Shown piece by piece: positions 9,218-21,616 of a stretch of 64,000 bases of DNA; the first letter of the stretch is position 1, and each line of letters opens with the position of its first letter. The notes under the pieces were generated by a model, which ran no database searches, was not told the origin of the DNA, and saw only the letters and a list, made by a program, of their open reading frames with translations. Where the stretch lies: assembly GCF_008638305.1 (NCBI RefSeq), contig NZ_VTPZ01000002.1:372001-436000 (forward strand). The letters run 5' to 3'. The translations under genes and the position numbers were made by a program. This stretch comes from Pseudomonas profundi (GTDB taxonomy: Bacteria; Pseudomonadota; Gammaproteobacteria; Pseudomonadales; Pseudomonadaceae).

Positions 9218-10519
9218 ATGGCGTCTTCTAAGGAATCTCGAAGTTGGCAGCTCTGGGCCTTTGCCCTGATAGTGCCGGTCTTCACCGCGGGCTGGCTGAA
9301 TCACCCGCCGTACGCAATGGCCGATTTTGCGACCTATGAATTTTCGGCTAGCGATGAAAGCCGGCAGTTGGACGACGTCCCCCTGTTCGAGCAGCAATTC
9401 GCTTCATCTGATCTGGACGAGTTTGTGCACTCGCCGTCCGTCACCGCGCTGCCGGATGGCGACCTGCTTACCGTCTGGTTTGCCGGTTCGCGCGAAGGCG
9501 CAGCAGATGTTGATATCCGTGCGGCCCGATACGACGCCTTGAGCGGTCAATGGGGTGCCGAGACGGCATTGGTCGATCGTGAGACCACCCGCCGCAGTGT
9601 AGGCAAGCCTATCCGCAAACTGGGCAATCCTGTCATAGCCTTGGCTCCGGACGAGCGCCTCTGGTTGTTCTATGTGTCTGTCTCGGTCGGTGGCTGGGCG
9701 GGTAGCGCAATCAATGTGATGGTTTCCGAGGACCTCGGTGAAAGCTGGTCCAAACCCCGGCAGCTGGTGACGTCGCCCTTCGTCAATATCAGTACGCTGG
9801 TGCGTACCTCACCGGTGTTCCATGCCGACGGCTCTATCGGTTTGCCGGTATATCACGAGTTTCTCGGCAAGTTTCCGGAATATCTCTACCTGGATGCGCA
9901 AGGGCGAATCAAGGACAAGTTCCGAATTGCCGATGGCGACAACTCCCTACAGCCCACCATAGTGCCGATTGACGGCAAGCGGGCGGTGGCATTGCTGCGT
10001 CAGGCTGGCGAGAACCCCCACGTGCTTGCGACCATTACCGAAGATGCCGGGAAAACCTGGCTACCTGAATGGCCGGTTACGCCGTGGAACCCCAACGCGT
10101 CGCTGGCGGCGGTGAAATCGCACAGGGGTAGTCTGCTGGTTGCACAAAACAACCTTGTGGATGGCCGGTTCCGACTGACACTGGACGAGGCAGATGTGGA
10201 CCTGGTGGCCTGGTCGATGGTTGCCGAGGTCGACGCTTCGCCGGATCCAGAGGGGGATGCTATACCCCGCCACCTCTACGAGCCGATGCTGGAGACGAAT
10301 TTCCTCAGCTCCAGCGGGAGCGCCCGCAGGAAGCTGGTCGATGAATACCTGAAGAAGCTCGATCGCCGGATGTGCAAAAACAACCTGTGTGATTTCCAGT
10401 ATGAGTATCCCTCCCTGATTCGAGCCGGCGACGGCCGGTATCACCTGGTTTACGTCTGGAACAACAGCTTCATCAAGCATGTTGCCTTCAACTCTGCGTG
10501 GGTGGAGGCGCAACTATGA
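9218..10519 (+). CDS. Exported sialidase-fold (BNR/Asp-box) protein
   Basis: Predicted exported six-bladed beta-propeller of the sialidase superfamily (COG4692-like). The N-terminus has one hydrophobic segment (residues about 11-28) that may be a signal peptide or an anchor. Two Asp-box motifs of the S/T-x-D-x-G-x-T/S-W type are visible: SEDLGESW and TEDAGKTW. FAGSREG near residue 90 resembles the FRIP-like region. The 433-residue length suits a single catalytic propeller. AAGGAAG precedes the ATG. The stop overlaps the start of the following membrane protein (ATGA), so the two probably act together. The substrate is unknown: sialic, pseudaminic or another nonulosonic acid, or none. Confidence 0.75.
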   Translation: MASSKESRSWQLWAFALIVPVFTAGWLNHPPYAMADFATYEFSASDESRQLDDVPLFEQQFASSDLDEFVHSPSVTALPDGDLLTVWFAGSREGAADVDIRAARYDALSGQWGAETALVDRETTRRSVGKPIRKLGNPVIALAPDERLWLFYVSVSVGGWAGSAINVMVSEDLGESWSKPRQLVTSPFVNISTLVRTSPVFHADGSIGLPVYHEFLGKFPEYLYLDAQGRIKDKFRIADGDNSLQPTIVPIDGKRAVALLRQAGENPHVLATITEDAGKTWLPEWPVTPWNPNASLAAVKSHRGSLLVAQNNLVDGRFRLTLDEADVDLVAWSMVAEVDASPDPEGDAIPRHLYEPMLETNFLSSSGSARRKLVDEYLKKLDRRMCKNNLCDFQYEYPSLIRAGDGRYHLVYVWNNSFIKHVAFNSAWVEAQL

Positions 10520-11175
10520 TTTTCCTGAGTCTGCAAGCGTACCTCACCTTCTCCCTTACCCTATTTCTGTTATTGCCCCTTGGCGCGCTCAGTCGGAACC
10601 GACGCCTTGGTGTGCTTGCCGGTTTGACCGTTCTGGGCATGCTGCCGCTTATACAAGGCATGTCCCTGGCCGGATATTTGCGCGGCGTCACAGATGATCT
10701 GGCATGCACCAGCATGGTCTGGCTGATCGCCGGTGCGCTGATGAGACTGGGTTTCATCTCCGCGTGGTCACGTCCCAGACTCATGCAGCTATGGATATGT
10801 TTCGCCATTGCCGGGGCATTGCTGTTTCCGGCTGCGATGGGAGTGGGCATGATCGATACCTACGGCTGGGGCTTTACTCCGCGGCCCATGCTTGTTGGCG
10901 TCGCGGCAGTGACGCTCTTGATGGTGTTCATCCGCAATGCACCTGGCGCGTTACTGCTGCTCGCTGCGTCCGGTGCCTTCGTACTTGACGTGAAGCCGTC
11001 GGATAACTACTGGGACTACCTGCTTGATCCGTTCATCTTCTTGTATTCCGTTGGCGCTCTGGCCTTTACCGGCGTCTCCTGGATAGCGTCGCGCAAAGTC
11101 CGTATCGCCAGACCGATAAGCGCAATGGACGGAAGCCTGGGCAAAACGGACCCGGCGGGGCGTAGCAACGCATAG
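10516..11175 (+). CDS. Polytopic membrane protein coupled to the sialidase-like gene
   Basis: Unrecognised 219-residue inner-membrane protein with six or seven hydrophobic segments spread over residues 5-195 and a short polar C-terminus. GGAGG lies 7 nt before the ATG, and the ATGA overlap with the preceding stop shows translational coupling. No transporter or enzyme motif stands out. Since the preceding gene encodes an exported propeller protein, a role in envelope glycan handling is possible, but this is inference. An alternative GTG at 10498 would add six residues. Confidence 0.75.
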   Translation: MIFLSLQAYLTFSLTLFLLLPLGALSRNRRLGVLAGLTVLGMLPLIQGMSLAGYLRGVTDDLACTSMVWLIAGALMRLGFISAWSRPRLMQLWICFAIAGALLFPAAMGVGMIDTYGWGFTPRPMLVGVAAVTLLMVFIRNAPGALLLLAASGAFVLDVKPSDNYWDYLLDPFIFLYSVGALAFTGVSWIASRKVRIARPISAMDGSLGKTDPAGRSNA

Positions 11176-11504
11176 CCTGATCCAGGCTGATGTGATAGGG
11201 TGCGCACCAATTATTTGTCGGATGTTGCTGTAGCTGGCGGGTTCTGCCCGCCTGACGAACCTCCACTAATTTCTCGCACAGGCCATTGCAATGCGCTGCT
11301 TTCCCGGCGTTACGCCACCATAGTATTCCCCTCCGGCTCGAGGCGACCTCATCGCCTGGCTCTGCCTGTACGTCATTACCCGGCGTAGGGACAGCAGTAG
11401 CCGCTTGAAACAGTAGGTCTTATTCGACCTACCGTTCTCCACATCTGTTGTTTTTTGTTCATCGTAGCGGGCTGAAAGCAATGCTCGCTCTGGATGGGAT
11501 CACC
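11176..11504 (+). promoter_or_regulatory. Long leader before nhaB with two clean hairpins
   Basis: About 330 bp without a convincing gene. Two perfect stem-loops are visible on the nhaB-sense strand: GGCGGG/CCCGCC at 11236-11241 and 11247-11252 (5-nt loop), and GTAGGTC/GACCTAC at 11413-11419 and 11426-11432 (6-nt loop). A T-rich run (TTGTTTTTTG) follows about 20 nt after the second. I could not match it to a known riboswitch class. It probably contains the nhaB promoter and a structured 5' leader. Confidence 0.4.
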
Positions 11505-13013
11505 ATGTCTCAATCGATGTCTCTGGCTTTTCGTAATAATTTCATGGGCCAGGCTCCCGCCTGGTACAAGCGAACTATCGTCGCCTTTCTGGTACTGAAT
11601 CCGCTGGTATGGTGGGTCGCCGGACCTTATATAACCGGTTGGCTATTGGTCGTTGAGTTCATTTTTACGCTGGCGATGGCGTTGAAATGCTATCCGCTGC
11701 TGCCGGGCGGGCTGCTTGCTCTGGAAGCGCTGGTTATAGGGATGACCACACCGGACGCTCTGTACGCCGAGATGCAGGCGAACTTTCCGGTCATCCTGCT
11801 GCTGATGTTCATGGTGGCGGGCATTTATTTCATGAAGGATTTGTTGCTCCTGGTGTTTACCCGGATTCTGTTGGGGGTCCGCTCGAAATCCAGTCTGGCG
11901 TTGGTCTTCTCACTGACCGCAGCGGTTATGTCGGCATTTCTGGACGCGTTGACGGTTACCGCGGTGGTGATCAGCGTCGCGGTAGGTTTCTACTCGGTCT
12001 ATCACCGCGTCGCGTCCGCGCCAGAGAAGGCCCGGGCCGACAACCTCGAGGTTCAGGTGGAGGATGAGCCCCTTGAGCTGCACCGCAATGATCTGGAAAC
12101 CTTCCGCGCCTTTCTCCGCAGTCTGCTCATGCACGGTGCCATCGGTACGGCACTGGGCGGCGTCTGCACCCTGGTTGGCGAGCCGCAGAATCTGTTGATA
12201 GCTGGCGTGGTGGGATGGGATTTCATCGAATTCTTTCTGCGTATGGCGCCAGTCAGCATGCCGGTGCTGGCGGCAGGGTTGTTGACCTGTCTGTTGTTGG
12301 AGAAGACCGGCTGGTTCGGCTACGGCGCCAAATTGCCACGTAACGTACGGCGCGTGCTGGAAGAGTTCGCCGCCAGTGAGCGGCTGAAACGCACAAGTGC
12401 GCAAAAGGCGCAATTGATCGTCCAGGCAGTCGCGGCAGTGCTGCTGGTGATAGGTCTGGCGTTTCACCTGGCAGAGGTCGGGCTGATTGGTCTGATGGCC
12501 ATTATCCTGATGGCTACGTTCAACGGGGTCACCGACGAGCACCAGATCGGCAAGGCATTTCAGGAAGCGTTGCCCTTTACCTCCTTGCTCGTGGTGTTTT
12601 TTGCCATTGTGGCTGTTATCCATCAGCAGCATCTGTTCAGCCCGATTATTACAGCGGTGCTGGCGATGCCGGCATCGGACCAGCCGGGCATGTTCTTTCT
12701 GGCCAACGGTGTGCTGTCGATGATCAGCGATAACGTTTTCGTCGCTACCGTGTATATCAGCGAGATCAAGCAGGCTCTGGACGCAGGCTCGATCAGCCGC
12801 GAGCATTTCGAGTTGCTGGCGATCGCCATCAATACCGGAACCAACTTGCCGAGCGTCGCGACGTCGAATGGTCAGGCTGCATTCTTGTTCCTGTTGACCT
12901 CCGCGATTGCGCCGTTGGTGCGGCTCTCCTATGGCCGCATGGTCGTAATGGCCTTTCCTTATACGCTGATGCTGGGGGGCATCGGGTATTTTGCGGTGGT
13001 GAACTGGCTTTGA
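11505..13013 (+). CDS. nhaB: Na+/H+ antiporter NhaB
   Basis: Inner-membrane electrogenic sodium/proton antiporter for salt and alkaline-pH tolerance. The 502-residue product aligns with the NhaB start pattern ([13 protein letters not shown], compare RNFLGQSPDWYK in E. coli). It has about twelve membrane segments, the [12 protein letters not shown] loop and the conserved [12 protein letters not shown] and [17 protein letters not shown] regions. ATG 11505 with GGGA upstream is preferred; ATG 11517 is also possible, and upstream ATGs would add residues unlike family starts. The sulP gene follows after 37 bp, so they may be co-transcribed. Confidence 0.92.
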   Translation: MSQSMSLAFRNNFMGQAPAWYKRTIVAFLVLNPLVWWVAGPYITGWLLVVEFIFTLAMALKCYPLLPGGLLALEALVIGMTTPDALYAEMQANFPVILLLMFMVAGIYFMKDLLLLVFTRILLGVRSKSSLALVFSLTAAVMSAFLDALTVTAVVISVAVGFYSVYHRVASAPEKARADNLEVQVEDEPLELHRNDLETFRAFLRSLLMHGAIGTALGGVCTLVGEPQNLLIAGVVGWDFIEFFLRMAPVSMPVLAAGLLTCLLLEKTGWFGYGAKLPRNVRRVLEEFAASERLKRTSAQKAQLIVQAVAAVLLVIGLAFHLAEVGLIGLMAIILMATFNGVTDEHQIGKAFQEALPFTSLLVVFFAIVAVIHQQHLFSPIITAVLAMPASDQPGMFFLANGVLSMISDNVFVATVYISEIKQALDAGSISREHFELLAIAINTGTNLPSVATSNGQAAFLFLLTSAIAPLVRLSYGRMVVMAFPYTLMLGGIGYFAVVNWL

Positions 13014-13050
13014 CGTGCGCAGTGTTACAAAAACGGGACAGTGATTGAGA

Positions 13051-14544
13051 ATGAATATGATCGAAAGGGTGCAACAGGAGTGGTTTTCCAACATTCGCGG
13101 CGACCTGCTTAGCGGTCTGGTCGTGGCGCTGGCACTGATTCCCGAGGCCATCGCATTCTCGATCATCGCCGGCGTGGACCCCCGCGTTGGCCTTTACGCA
13201 TCGTTCTGTATTGCGGTGGTGATAGCCTTTACCGGCGGCCGGCCAGGCATGATTTCCGCGGCTACGGGTGCGATGGCGCTGCTGATGGTGACGTTGGTCA
13301 GGGATCATGGGCTGGAGTACTTGCTTGCCGCGACGATGCTCTGTGGTGTGCTGCAGATCGCCGCAGGCTTTCTCAAGCTTGGCTCGCTGATGCGCTTCGT
13401 GTCACGTTCGGTGGTCACCGGTTTCGTCAATGCGTTGGCGATCCTGATCTTCATGGCCCAGTTGCCGGAGCTGACCAATGTCACCTGGCATGTGTATGCG
13501 ATGACGGCGGGCGGCCTGGCGATCATCTATCTGTTTCCCTATGTACCGGCAATCGGCCGGGTCATCCCGTCGCCGTTGGTATGCATCCTGGTTCTCACCG
13601 CATTGGCCATGGTTGTGGGTCTGGATATTCGCACGGTGAGCGATATGGGAGAGCTGCCCGATACGTTGCCTGTTTTCCTTTGGCCGGAGGTGCCGCTCAC
13701 CCTCGAAACCCTGATGATCATCTTCCCGTATTCGGCAGGTCTCGCCGTGGTTGGTTTGCTCGAATCCATGATGACGGCGACTATCGTGGATGATCTGACC
13801 GATACGTCCAGTGACAAGAACCGTGAATGCAAGGGGCAGGGCATTGCGAATATCGGTTCTGGGCTACTGGGCGGCATGGCCGGTTGCGCGATGATTGGTC
13901 AGTCGGTGATCAACGTTAAATCCGGGGGGCGCACCCGGCTGTCCTGTCTGATCGCGGGCGTGGCATTGCTGCTGCTCGTGGTGTTCCTGAGCGACTGGGT
14001 CGGACAGATTCCCATGGCGGCGCTGGTTGCGGTGATGGTCATGGTCTCCATCGGTACCTTCAGCTGGGATTCGATACGCAACCTGAAGAAGCATCCGCTA
14101 TCAACCAATATCGTCATGGTCTCGACGGTAGCGGTGGTGGTTGCCACGCACAACCTGGCCTATGGCGTACTGGTGGGGGTGCTGCTGGCGGCGCTGTTCT
14201 TCGCTAACAAGATTGGCCATTTCCTCTATGTGAGCAGTGAACAGGAGGCCAGTGGTCGCGAACGCACCTACAAGGTTGTTGGCCAGGTGTTCTTCAGTTC
14301 GAGCGACAAGTTCGTTGGCTCGTTTGATTTCAAGGAAGCCGTTGATAAGGTGGTCATTGATCTTGCCCGGGCGCATTTCTGGGATATCACGGCTGTTGCG
14401 GCACTGGACAAGGTAGTGATCAAGCTGCGCCGGGAAGGCGCCGAGGTGGAAGTGCGTGGGCTCAACGAGGCCAGCGCAACCATCGTTGACCGTTTTGGTG
14501 TTCACGACAAGCCGGAAGCTGTAGACCAGCTGATGGATCATTAA
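13051..14544 (+). CDS. SulP family anion transporter with STAS domain
   Basis: SLC26/SulP carrier of 497 residues. It has about a dozen membrane segments (residues ~15-390) with the family start [20 protein letters not shown]. The cytosolic STAS domain (about 400-495) contains [20 protein letters not shown]. Substrates of this family include sulfate, bicarbonate and dicarboxylates; specificity cannot be read here. Bicarbonate is attractive because some SulP carriers (BicA type) are sodium-driven and nhaB is next door, but that is inference. ATG 13051 or 13057 are equally plausible; a TTG at 13045 is less so. The usp gene follows 18 bp downstream. Confidence 0.9.
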   Translation: MNMIERVQQEWFSNIRGDLLSGLVVALALIPEAIAFSIIAGVDPRVGLYASFCIAVVIAFTGGRPGMISAATGAMALLMVTLVRDHGLEYLLAATMLCGVLQIAAGFLKLGSLMRFVSRSVVTGFVNALAILIFMAQLPELTNVTWHVYAMTAGGLAIIYLFPYVPAIGRVIPSPLVCILVLTALAMVVGLDIRTVSDMGELPDTLPVFLWPEVPLTLETLMIIFPYSAGLAVVGLLESMMTATIVDDLTDTSSDKNRECKGQGIANIGSGLLGGMAGCAMIGQSVINVKSGGRTRLSCLIAGVALLLLVVFLSDWVGQIPMAALVAVMVMVSIGTFSWDSIRNLKKHPLSTNIVMVSTVAVVVATHNLAYGVLVGVLLAALFFANKIGHFLYVSSEQEASGRERTYKVVGQVFFSSSDKFVGSFDFKEAVDKVVIDLARAHFWDITAVAALDKVVIKLRREGAEVEVRGLNEASATIVDRFGVHDKPEAVDQLMDH

Positions 14545-14562
14545 GCTGCAGGAGACAAGGCA

Positions 14563-15420
14563 ATGACTAATCTCAATGTGCTCGCCTGTATTGACGGCTC
14601 CCGCTCAGCCGGCGCGGTCTGTGACTACGCGGCCTGGGCCAGCCTGCAACTGGCAGCACCGCTGACTCTGATGCATGTGCTGGACCATACCCATGCGCCC
14701 CAGGTGACGGATCTGTCGGGTAATATTGGATTGGGCAGCCGCGAACACCTGTTGAATGAGCTTGCAGAACTCGATGCCCGGCGCGGAAAGCTGATGCGTG
14801 AGCAGGGCCAGTTTTTACTCGAGGCGGCCGCTGAGCGAGCCCGCGCTGCCGGCGTCGTCGAGCCACAGAGCCGTCAGCGGCACGGCAGCCTTACCGACAC
14901 ACTGCTTGAGCTGGAAGCGGAAATCCGCTTGCTGGTCATCGGTCGGCAGGGCGAAGCGGGCGACTCGCTGGGCAGCCACGTGGGCAGTCATCTTGAGAGT
15001 GTTGTCCGCACCATGCACCGGCCTATCCTGGTCACGTCCGGCGACTTTCATCGGCCAACGAGCGTCATGTTGGCTTTCGATAACAGTGCGACGACCCGCA
15101 AGGGCGTAGACATGCTGGCCGAAAGCCCGTTGTTCAAGGGAATGCCTATCCATCTGGTGATGGTTGGTCCTGACACCAGAGATCATCAGGAACCGATGAA
15201 CGCTGCCAGGCAACGCCTTGAGCGCGCGGGTTTTGAAGTGCATAGCGTTATCCGTGCGGGAGACGTCGATCAGGTTCTGCTGGACTATCAGGCGCAGCAT
15301 GGCATCGACATGCTGGTGATGGGCGCTTATGGGCATTCCCGGATCCGTCAGTTTTTTGTAGGCAGTACCACCACACACCTTCTGCGCAAGGCCACTGGTC
15401 CGGTGTTATTGCTGCGCTAG
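14563..15420 (+). CDS. Tandem-domain universal stress protein
   Basis: Cytosolic 285-residue protein with two UspA domains (about 1-155 and 165-285). The second carries a full ATP-binding G-x2-G-x9-GS motif (GAYGHSRIRQFFVGS); the first has the degenerate version GRQGEAGDSLGSHVGS. AGGAG and AAGG precede the ATG, and the gene lies 18 bp after sulP, suggesting it is co-expressed and may regulate or sense the state of the transporter. Usp genes are often paired with SulP genes in gammaproteobacteria. The gene converges with holA 26 bp downstream. Confidence 0.92.
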   Translation: MTNLNVLACIDGSRSAGAVCDYAAWASLQLAAPLTLMHVLDHTHAPQVTDLSGNIGLGSREHLLNELAELDARRGKLMREQGQFLLEAAAERARAAGVVEPQSRQRHGSLTDTLLELEAEIRLLVIGRQGEAGDSLGSHVGSHLESVVRTMHRPILVTSGDFHRPTSVMLAFDNSATTRKGVDMLAESPLFKGMPIHLVMVGPDTRDHQEPMNAARQRLERAGFEVHSVIRAGDVDQVLLDYQAQHGIDMLVMGAYGHSRIRQFFVGSTTTHLLRKATGPVLLLR

Positions 15421-15446
15421 GATAGGCGGCAGTGCGGGCGAGCCTG

Positions 15447-16475
15447 TCATAGTTTCAATCGCGACCCGGAGACCTCAACGGCGATGCGCGCAAGGCTATC
15501 CCATGCCGAGCCAGCGTGTTGCCCCTTGATCTGCTCATCGGCTTGCTGGGCAATGCTGAGCCAGCTTTCCCAAGCGGGGGCAGGGTGCCGCTGTAAGGCG
15601 CGGCTTAACAGGGGTTTGCGCTTGTCCCAGACGGGCGGGCGCTGGCTGGCAAAGATCCTTTCCATGGGCAGCCCGCGGGCAAGATCCTGCGCCATGTTGG
15701 CCAGGCTACGCAGTTCCCGCGCAATCGCCCACAACACAACAGGGGCTTCAACACCTTCCCCGCGTAGGCCGTGCAACACGCGCAACGCCTGTTGCGGCTC
15801 GCCCTTGAGCATTGCATCCGCCAGATTGAATACATCGAAACGGGCGCTGTCAGCTACCGCTTCCTGTACGGTCTGCACATCCAGCACGCCGCCATTACAG
15901 AACAGTTTGAGCTTCTCTATTTCCTGGGAGGCCGCCAGCAGGTTGCCTTCGACCCGGGCGGACAACAGGTCCAGGGCCTCTGGACTGGCCTGAATGCCGG
16001 CGCTGGCAAGACGGTCGCGCATCCAGCTCGGCAGCTGCTGCGCCTCGATCGGCCAGACCTGCACAAAACGGGAGGCTGGATGTTCAGTAAGTGTTTTGGC
16101 CCACTTGCTGCGCTGGGTGCTGCCGTCGAGTTTCGGCAAGCTGACCAGCAGCGTGGTATCCGGGGGAGGGGAGTCCAGCCAGGCGATTAGCGCTTTACCG
16201 CCTTCGTCCCCGGGTTTGCCGCCGGGAATGCGTAGCTCGATCAACCGCTGTTGCGCGAACAGCGACATGCTGTGACTGGCGTCATGCAGCTGACCCCAAT
16301 CGAAGCTGCGGTCGACGTGAAATACCAGCCGCTCCTCTGAACCGGCCTGGCGGCAAGCATGGCGAATCTGATCAGCGGCTTCGCCAGTGAGCAGCGGATC
16401 ATCGCCGCTCACTACGAAGACCGGTGCCAACTCGTCCTTGAGTTGCCTGCCCAGCTGAGTCGCGTTGAGTTTCAT
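15447..16475 (-). CDS. holA: DNA polymerase III subunit delta
   Basis: Clamp-loader delta subunit that opens the beta sliding clamp. The 342-residue protein begins MKLNATQLGRQLKDELAPVFVVSGDDPLL, the usual HolA opening, and retains the family stretch LSARVEGNLLAASQEIEKLKL near residue 190. It is read from the same strand immediately after lptE, with 7 bp between the lptE stop and the holA start, as in other pseudomonads (leuS-lptE-holA). Confidence 0.94.
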   Translation of the reverse strand: MKLNATQLGRQLKDELAPVFVVSGDDPLLTGEAADQIRHACRQAGSEERLVFHVDRSFDWGQLHDASHSMSLFAQQRLIELRIPGGKPGDEGGKALIAWLDSPPPDTTLLVSLPKLDGSTQRSKWAKTLTEHPASRFVQVWPIEAQQLPSWMRDRLASAGIQASPEALDLLSARVEGNLLAASQEIEKLKLFCNGGVLDVQTVQEAVADSARFDVFNLADAMLKGEPQQALRVLHGLRGEGVEAPVVLWAIARELRSLANMAQDLARGLPMERIFASQRPPVWDKRKPLLSRALQRHPAPAWESWLSIAQQADEQIKGQHAGSAWDSLARIAVEVSGSRLKL

Positions 16476-16482
16476 CGACCGC

Positions 16483-17028
16483 TCAAGGAGTCAGCTGATC
16501 CAGCGCCCGCTCACGCGCAGCCAGATCGCGTTCGGTCAGGCTGGATAGCCTGAACAGCACCTGACGTGTCATGTCGCGGCGCATTTCCTCGCGCAGCAGG
16601 TCTTCTTCCTCCGAGGTGCCGACGATGTTGTCACGGTCATTCACGTAGACGCGGCGCGCGGTCAGGGTCTCGGGGCCAATCAGCGGGCGACCTTCCGAGT
16701 CATTGATCTGGAACGTCAGGTGCTGGCGGATCTCGTATTCAGCGGCGGATATCCGGCTGGTGTAGCTGAGCGCGACGCGTTCATGACGATCACTGATCAG
16801 CTGCAGGTGGTAGTCCGCCGCATCGGTAATGCGCACGCCATCGGACTGCAGCGCAGCGAGCAGCTGACGATAGGTCGGGCTGTGTTCATCGGGAGCGCTG
16901 AACTGGAGTTCCTCCAGCGTGACGCTATCGACGTCGGTGCCGCGCAAGTGAAAGCCACAGCCGCTAAGCAGCACGCCGGCCGCCAGCATGGCGCAACTCA
17001 GCAGGTGACGGGGACGTTTCAGCAGCAT
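16483..17028 (-). CDS. lptE: LPS-assembly lipoprotein LptE
   Basis: Outer-membrane lipoprotein that plugs the LptD barrel and helps place lipopolysaccharide in the outer leaflet. From ATG 17028 the 181-residue product has a lipoprotein signal with lipobox LSGC followed by GFHLRGTD, the classic LptE start. GGAGAG lies 6 nt upstream, and the start is about 20 bp after the leuS stop. ATGs at 17046 and 17088 would extend the protein into leuS and spoil the signal sequence. Confidence 0.93.
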   Translation of the reverse strand: MLLKRPRHLLSCAMLAAGVLLSGCGFHLRGTDVDSVTLEELQFSAPDEHSPTYRQLLAALQSDGVRITDAADYHLQLISDRHERVALSYTSRISAAEYEIRQHLTFQINDSEGRPLIGPETLTARRVYVNDRDNIVGTSEEEDLLREEMRRDMTRQVLFRLSSLTERDLAARERALDQLTP

Positions 17029-17047
17029 GTTGGCTCTCCGTTGCATC

Positions 17048-19729
<2,682 letters not shown>

Positions 19730-19842
19730 TCATTGCCATTCGTCGCCGCGTCTATTACCTGCTCCTGCTGCGTCTATGCTCTGTTAGAGGGCGCACATCG
19801 CTACCCGTACAGGAAATCAGTCAACAGTTGAGGAGGTATTTG

Positions 19843-20133
19843 ATGAAGACACCGGAACCGGAGCCGCTCTCTTGCTGGAACCGGGATTCCTCCTACGGAC
19901 GTCTATTGAGAAGGCTGGATCAGGCAATGGATATGGCACGGACCCGGCAATGGCTGGATGGTCAGCCGCCCGGTCTCACCGAACTGGAACTCAGTGGTTT
20001 AAGCAAGGAAGACGTAAGGCTGCTTTGGCGGATCCTCGATACGCTCGAAACCGGCCAGCAGCCATTACCCAACTATCACACCCTAGACCGCTCGACGTCT
20101 GAGCAGGCACAGCAGCAAACCACCCACCATTAA
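19843..20133 (+). CDS. Small conserved-type protein of unknown function, 3' end overlapping lnt
   Basis: A 96-residue polar protein with no signal peptide or membrane segment. GAGGAGG sits 6-7 nt before the ATG at 19843, a very strong translation signal that supports a real gene. The frame is open back to 19678, but that extension lacks a ribosome site. Its last 51 bp overlap the 3' end of lnt on the opposite strand. P. aeruginosa has short hypothetical genes between leuS and lnt, so this may be a lineage gene. I do not recognise a domain. Confidence 0.65.
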   Translation: MKTPEPEPLSCWNRDSSYGRLLRRLDQAMDMARTRQWLDGQPPGLTELELSGLSKEDVRLLWRILDTLETGQQPLPNYHTLDRSTSEQAQQQTTHH

Positions 20134-21603
20134 TACTCCCAGGGGCCAGCTCTTCCAGCGCAAGAAGGGAGTCTGCCCCTCCCTGGGTTGGACCTCACCC
20201 TTCAACGCGAGCGCAGCGAACTGCGGAATCTGCTCGCGCAACTTACCCTGGTGATCAATCAGTGCCGTGACGCCGTTGTTGGTGCCGCGAATCATCCAGC
20301 GACCGCTTTCGATCGAGCGCATGCGCGCCATCTGCAAGTGTTGCAGCGGCCCGATTGACCTGCCAAACCAGCTGTCATTACTGATCGAGATCAGCAACTG
20401 GCTTTGTGCGGCAAGGCGAGCGGAAAAATCCGGATACACTGCTTCGTAGCAGATAAAAGGTGCCAGCTCATAGCCCATGGCGCTTAAGGGTGCCTGCTTG
20501 GCCGGACCACGGGAAAAGCTCGACATGGGCAGGTCGAAGAAAGCGATCACGCCGCGCAGCCATTGCTCCAGCGGCACGTATTCACCGAAAGGCACCAGTT
20601 TGTGCTTGAGATATTGATTGCCCTCGTCGCCAGCAATGCTGATGCCGTTATAGATGCGCATTTCGTCACCCTGACCCTGGTCGACCGGGATGCCGGTGAT
20701 CAGCGTTGTGCCGCGTTCGGCCAGATTGCGCGCCATGCCCTGTACGAATGGCAGCGCCTGGCTTTGCAGCACGGGAACCGCAGTCTCTGGCCAGACGATC
20801 AGATCCACCGGACCCTGCGCATAGCTCATGTCGCGATAGGTGGCGAGGGTATGATCGATGTGTGCAGGATCCCATTTACGCGATTGGGCGATGTCCGCCT
20901 GGATCAGCGCAACGGATAACGGTTTACCCGCCGGCGAGGTCCACTCCACCGCATTCAGCAGCCAGCCACCGAGCCATATCGCCAGCAGACTGATGCCACC
21001 CAGCATAGCCTGGCGCGGCTTGGTCCAGAGCCTGGTTTCACTGAGCAGGCAGGCGCTCAGTACGCTCAGCAAGCCGACCAGCCATACCCCGCCGACTGGC
21101 GCCCAGCCTGCCAGCCATGTGTCGGTATGCGCGTACCCGTGATACAGCCAGGGAAAGCCGGTGAGGAACCAGCCGCGGAACATTTCGGTGGCGATCCATA
21201 GCAACGAAAAGCCGAAGCACGCCAGCCATATTCCGGAAGCCGGCCGCAGCCAGCGTGACCAGACCCAGGCCATGAGTGCCGGAATCAATGCCAGCCCGCA
21301 GACGAACAGGGCGGTGAGCAGGCCAGCCAACGCTGGCGGTGCGTAGCCATGCACGTGAATGCTGACGTAGACCCAGGAAACCCCGGTGGCGAACAGCCCT
21401 ACACCCCAGGCCCAGCCCCGCAGCACCGCCTGACCGCCGCTGACCTGCTTCAGTCCCTGATAGAGAAGGGCTACCGAAACAAGGCCCAGCGGCCACAGGT
21501 TGAAGGGGTTGAGCGACAGCGTGCTCAGCGCGCCGGCAAGCAGCGCAACTACATGTCCAGGCCAGCCGGGGTTACGTAGCCAGTCGATGCATCGGGAAAT
21601 CAC
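20083..21603 (-). CDS. lnt: Apolipoprotein N-acyltransferase
   Basis: Inner-membrane enzyme that adds the third acyl chain to lipoproteins. The 506-residue protein has an N-terminal multi-spanning part (to about residue 220) and a nitrilase-like domain facing the periplasm. The catalytic triad is visible as E273 (WPETAVP), K335 (KHKLVPFGEY) and C385 (FICYEAVYP). The start is GTG at 21603, 13 bp after the corC stop, with GAGG upstream and no nearby ATG. The genes run phoH-ybeY-corC-lnt in one direction, an operon-like block. The C-terminal coding end overlaps the convergent small gene. Confidence 0.95.
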   Translation of the reverse strand: MISRCIDWLRNPGWPGHVVALLAGALSTLSLNPFNLWPLGLVSVALLYQGLKQVSGGQAVLRGWAWGVGLFATGVSWVYVSIHVHGYAPPALAGLLTALFVCGLALIPALMAWVWSRWLRPASGIWLACFGFSLLWIATEMFRGWFLTGFPWLYHGYAHTDTWLAGWAPVGGVWLVGLLSVLSACLLSETRLWTKPRQAMLGGISLLAIWLGGWLLNAVEWTSPAGKPLSVALIQADIAQSRKWDPAHIDHTLATYRDMSYAQGPVDLIVWPETAVPVLQSQALPFVQGMARNLAERGTTLITGIPVDQGQGDEMRIYNGISIAGDEGNQYLKHKLVPFGEYVPLEQWLRGVIAFFDLPMSSFSRGPAKQAPLSAMGYELAPFICYEAVYPDFSARLAAQSQLLISISNDSWFGRSIGPLQHLQMARMRSIESGRWMIRGTNNGVTALIDHQGKLREQIPQFAALALKGEVQPREGQTPFLRWKSWPLGVLMVGGLLLCLLRRRAV

Positions 21604-21616
21604 TTGATCAGATGCC

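Noticed and set aside
11910..13166. 418-codon minus-strand ORF opposite nhaB and the sulP start
   Set aside because: His/Gln-rich translation typical of the reverse of a membrane protein gene; no ribosome site.
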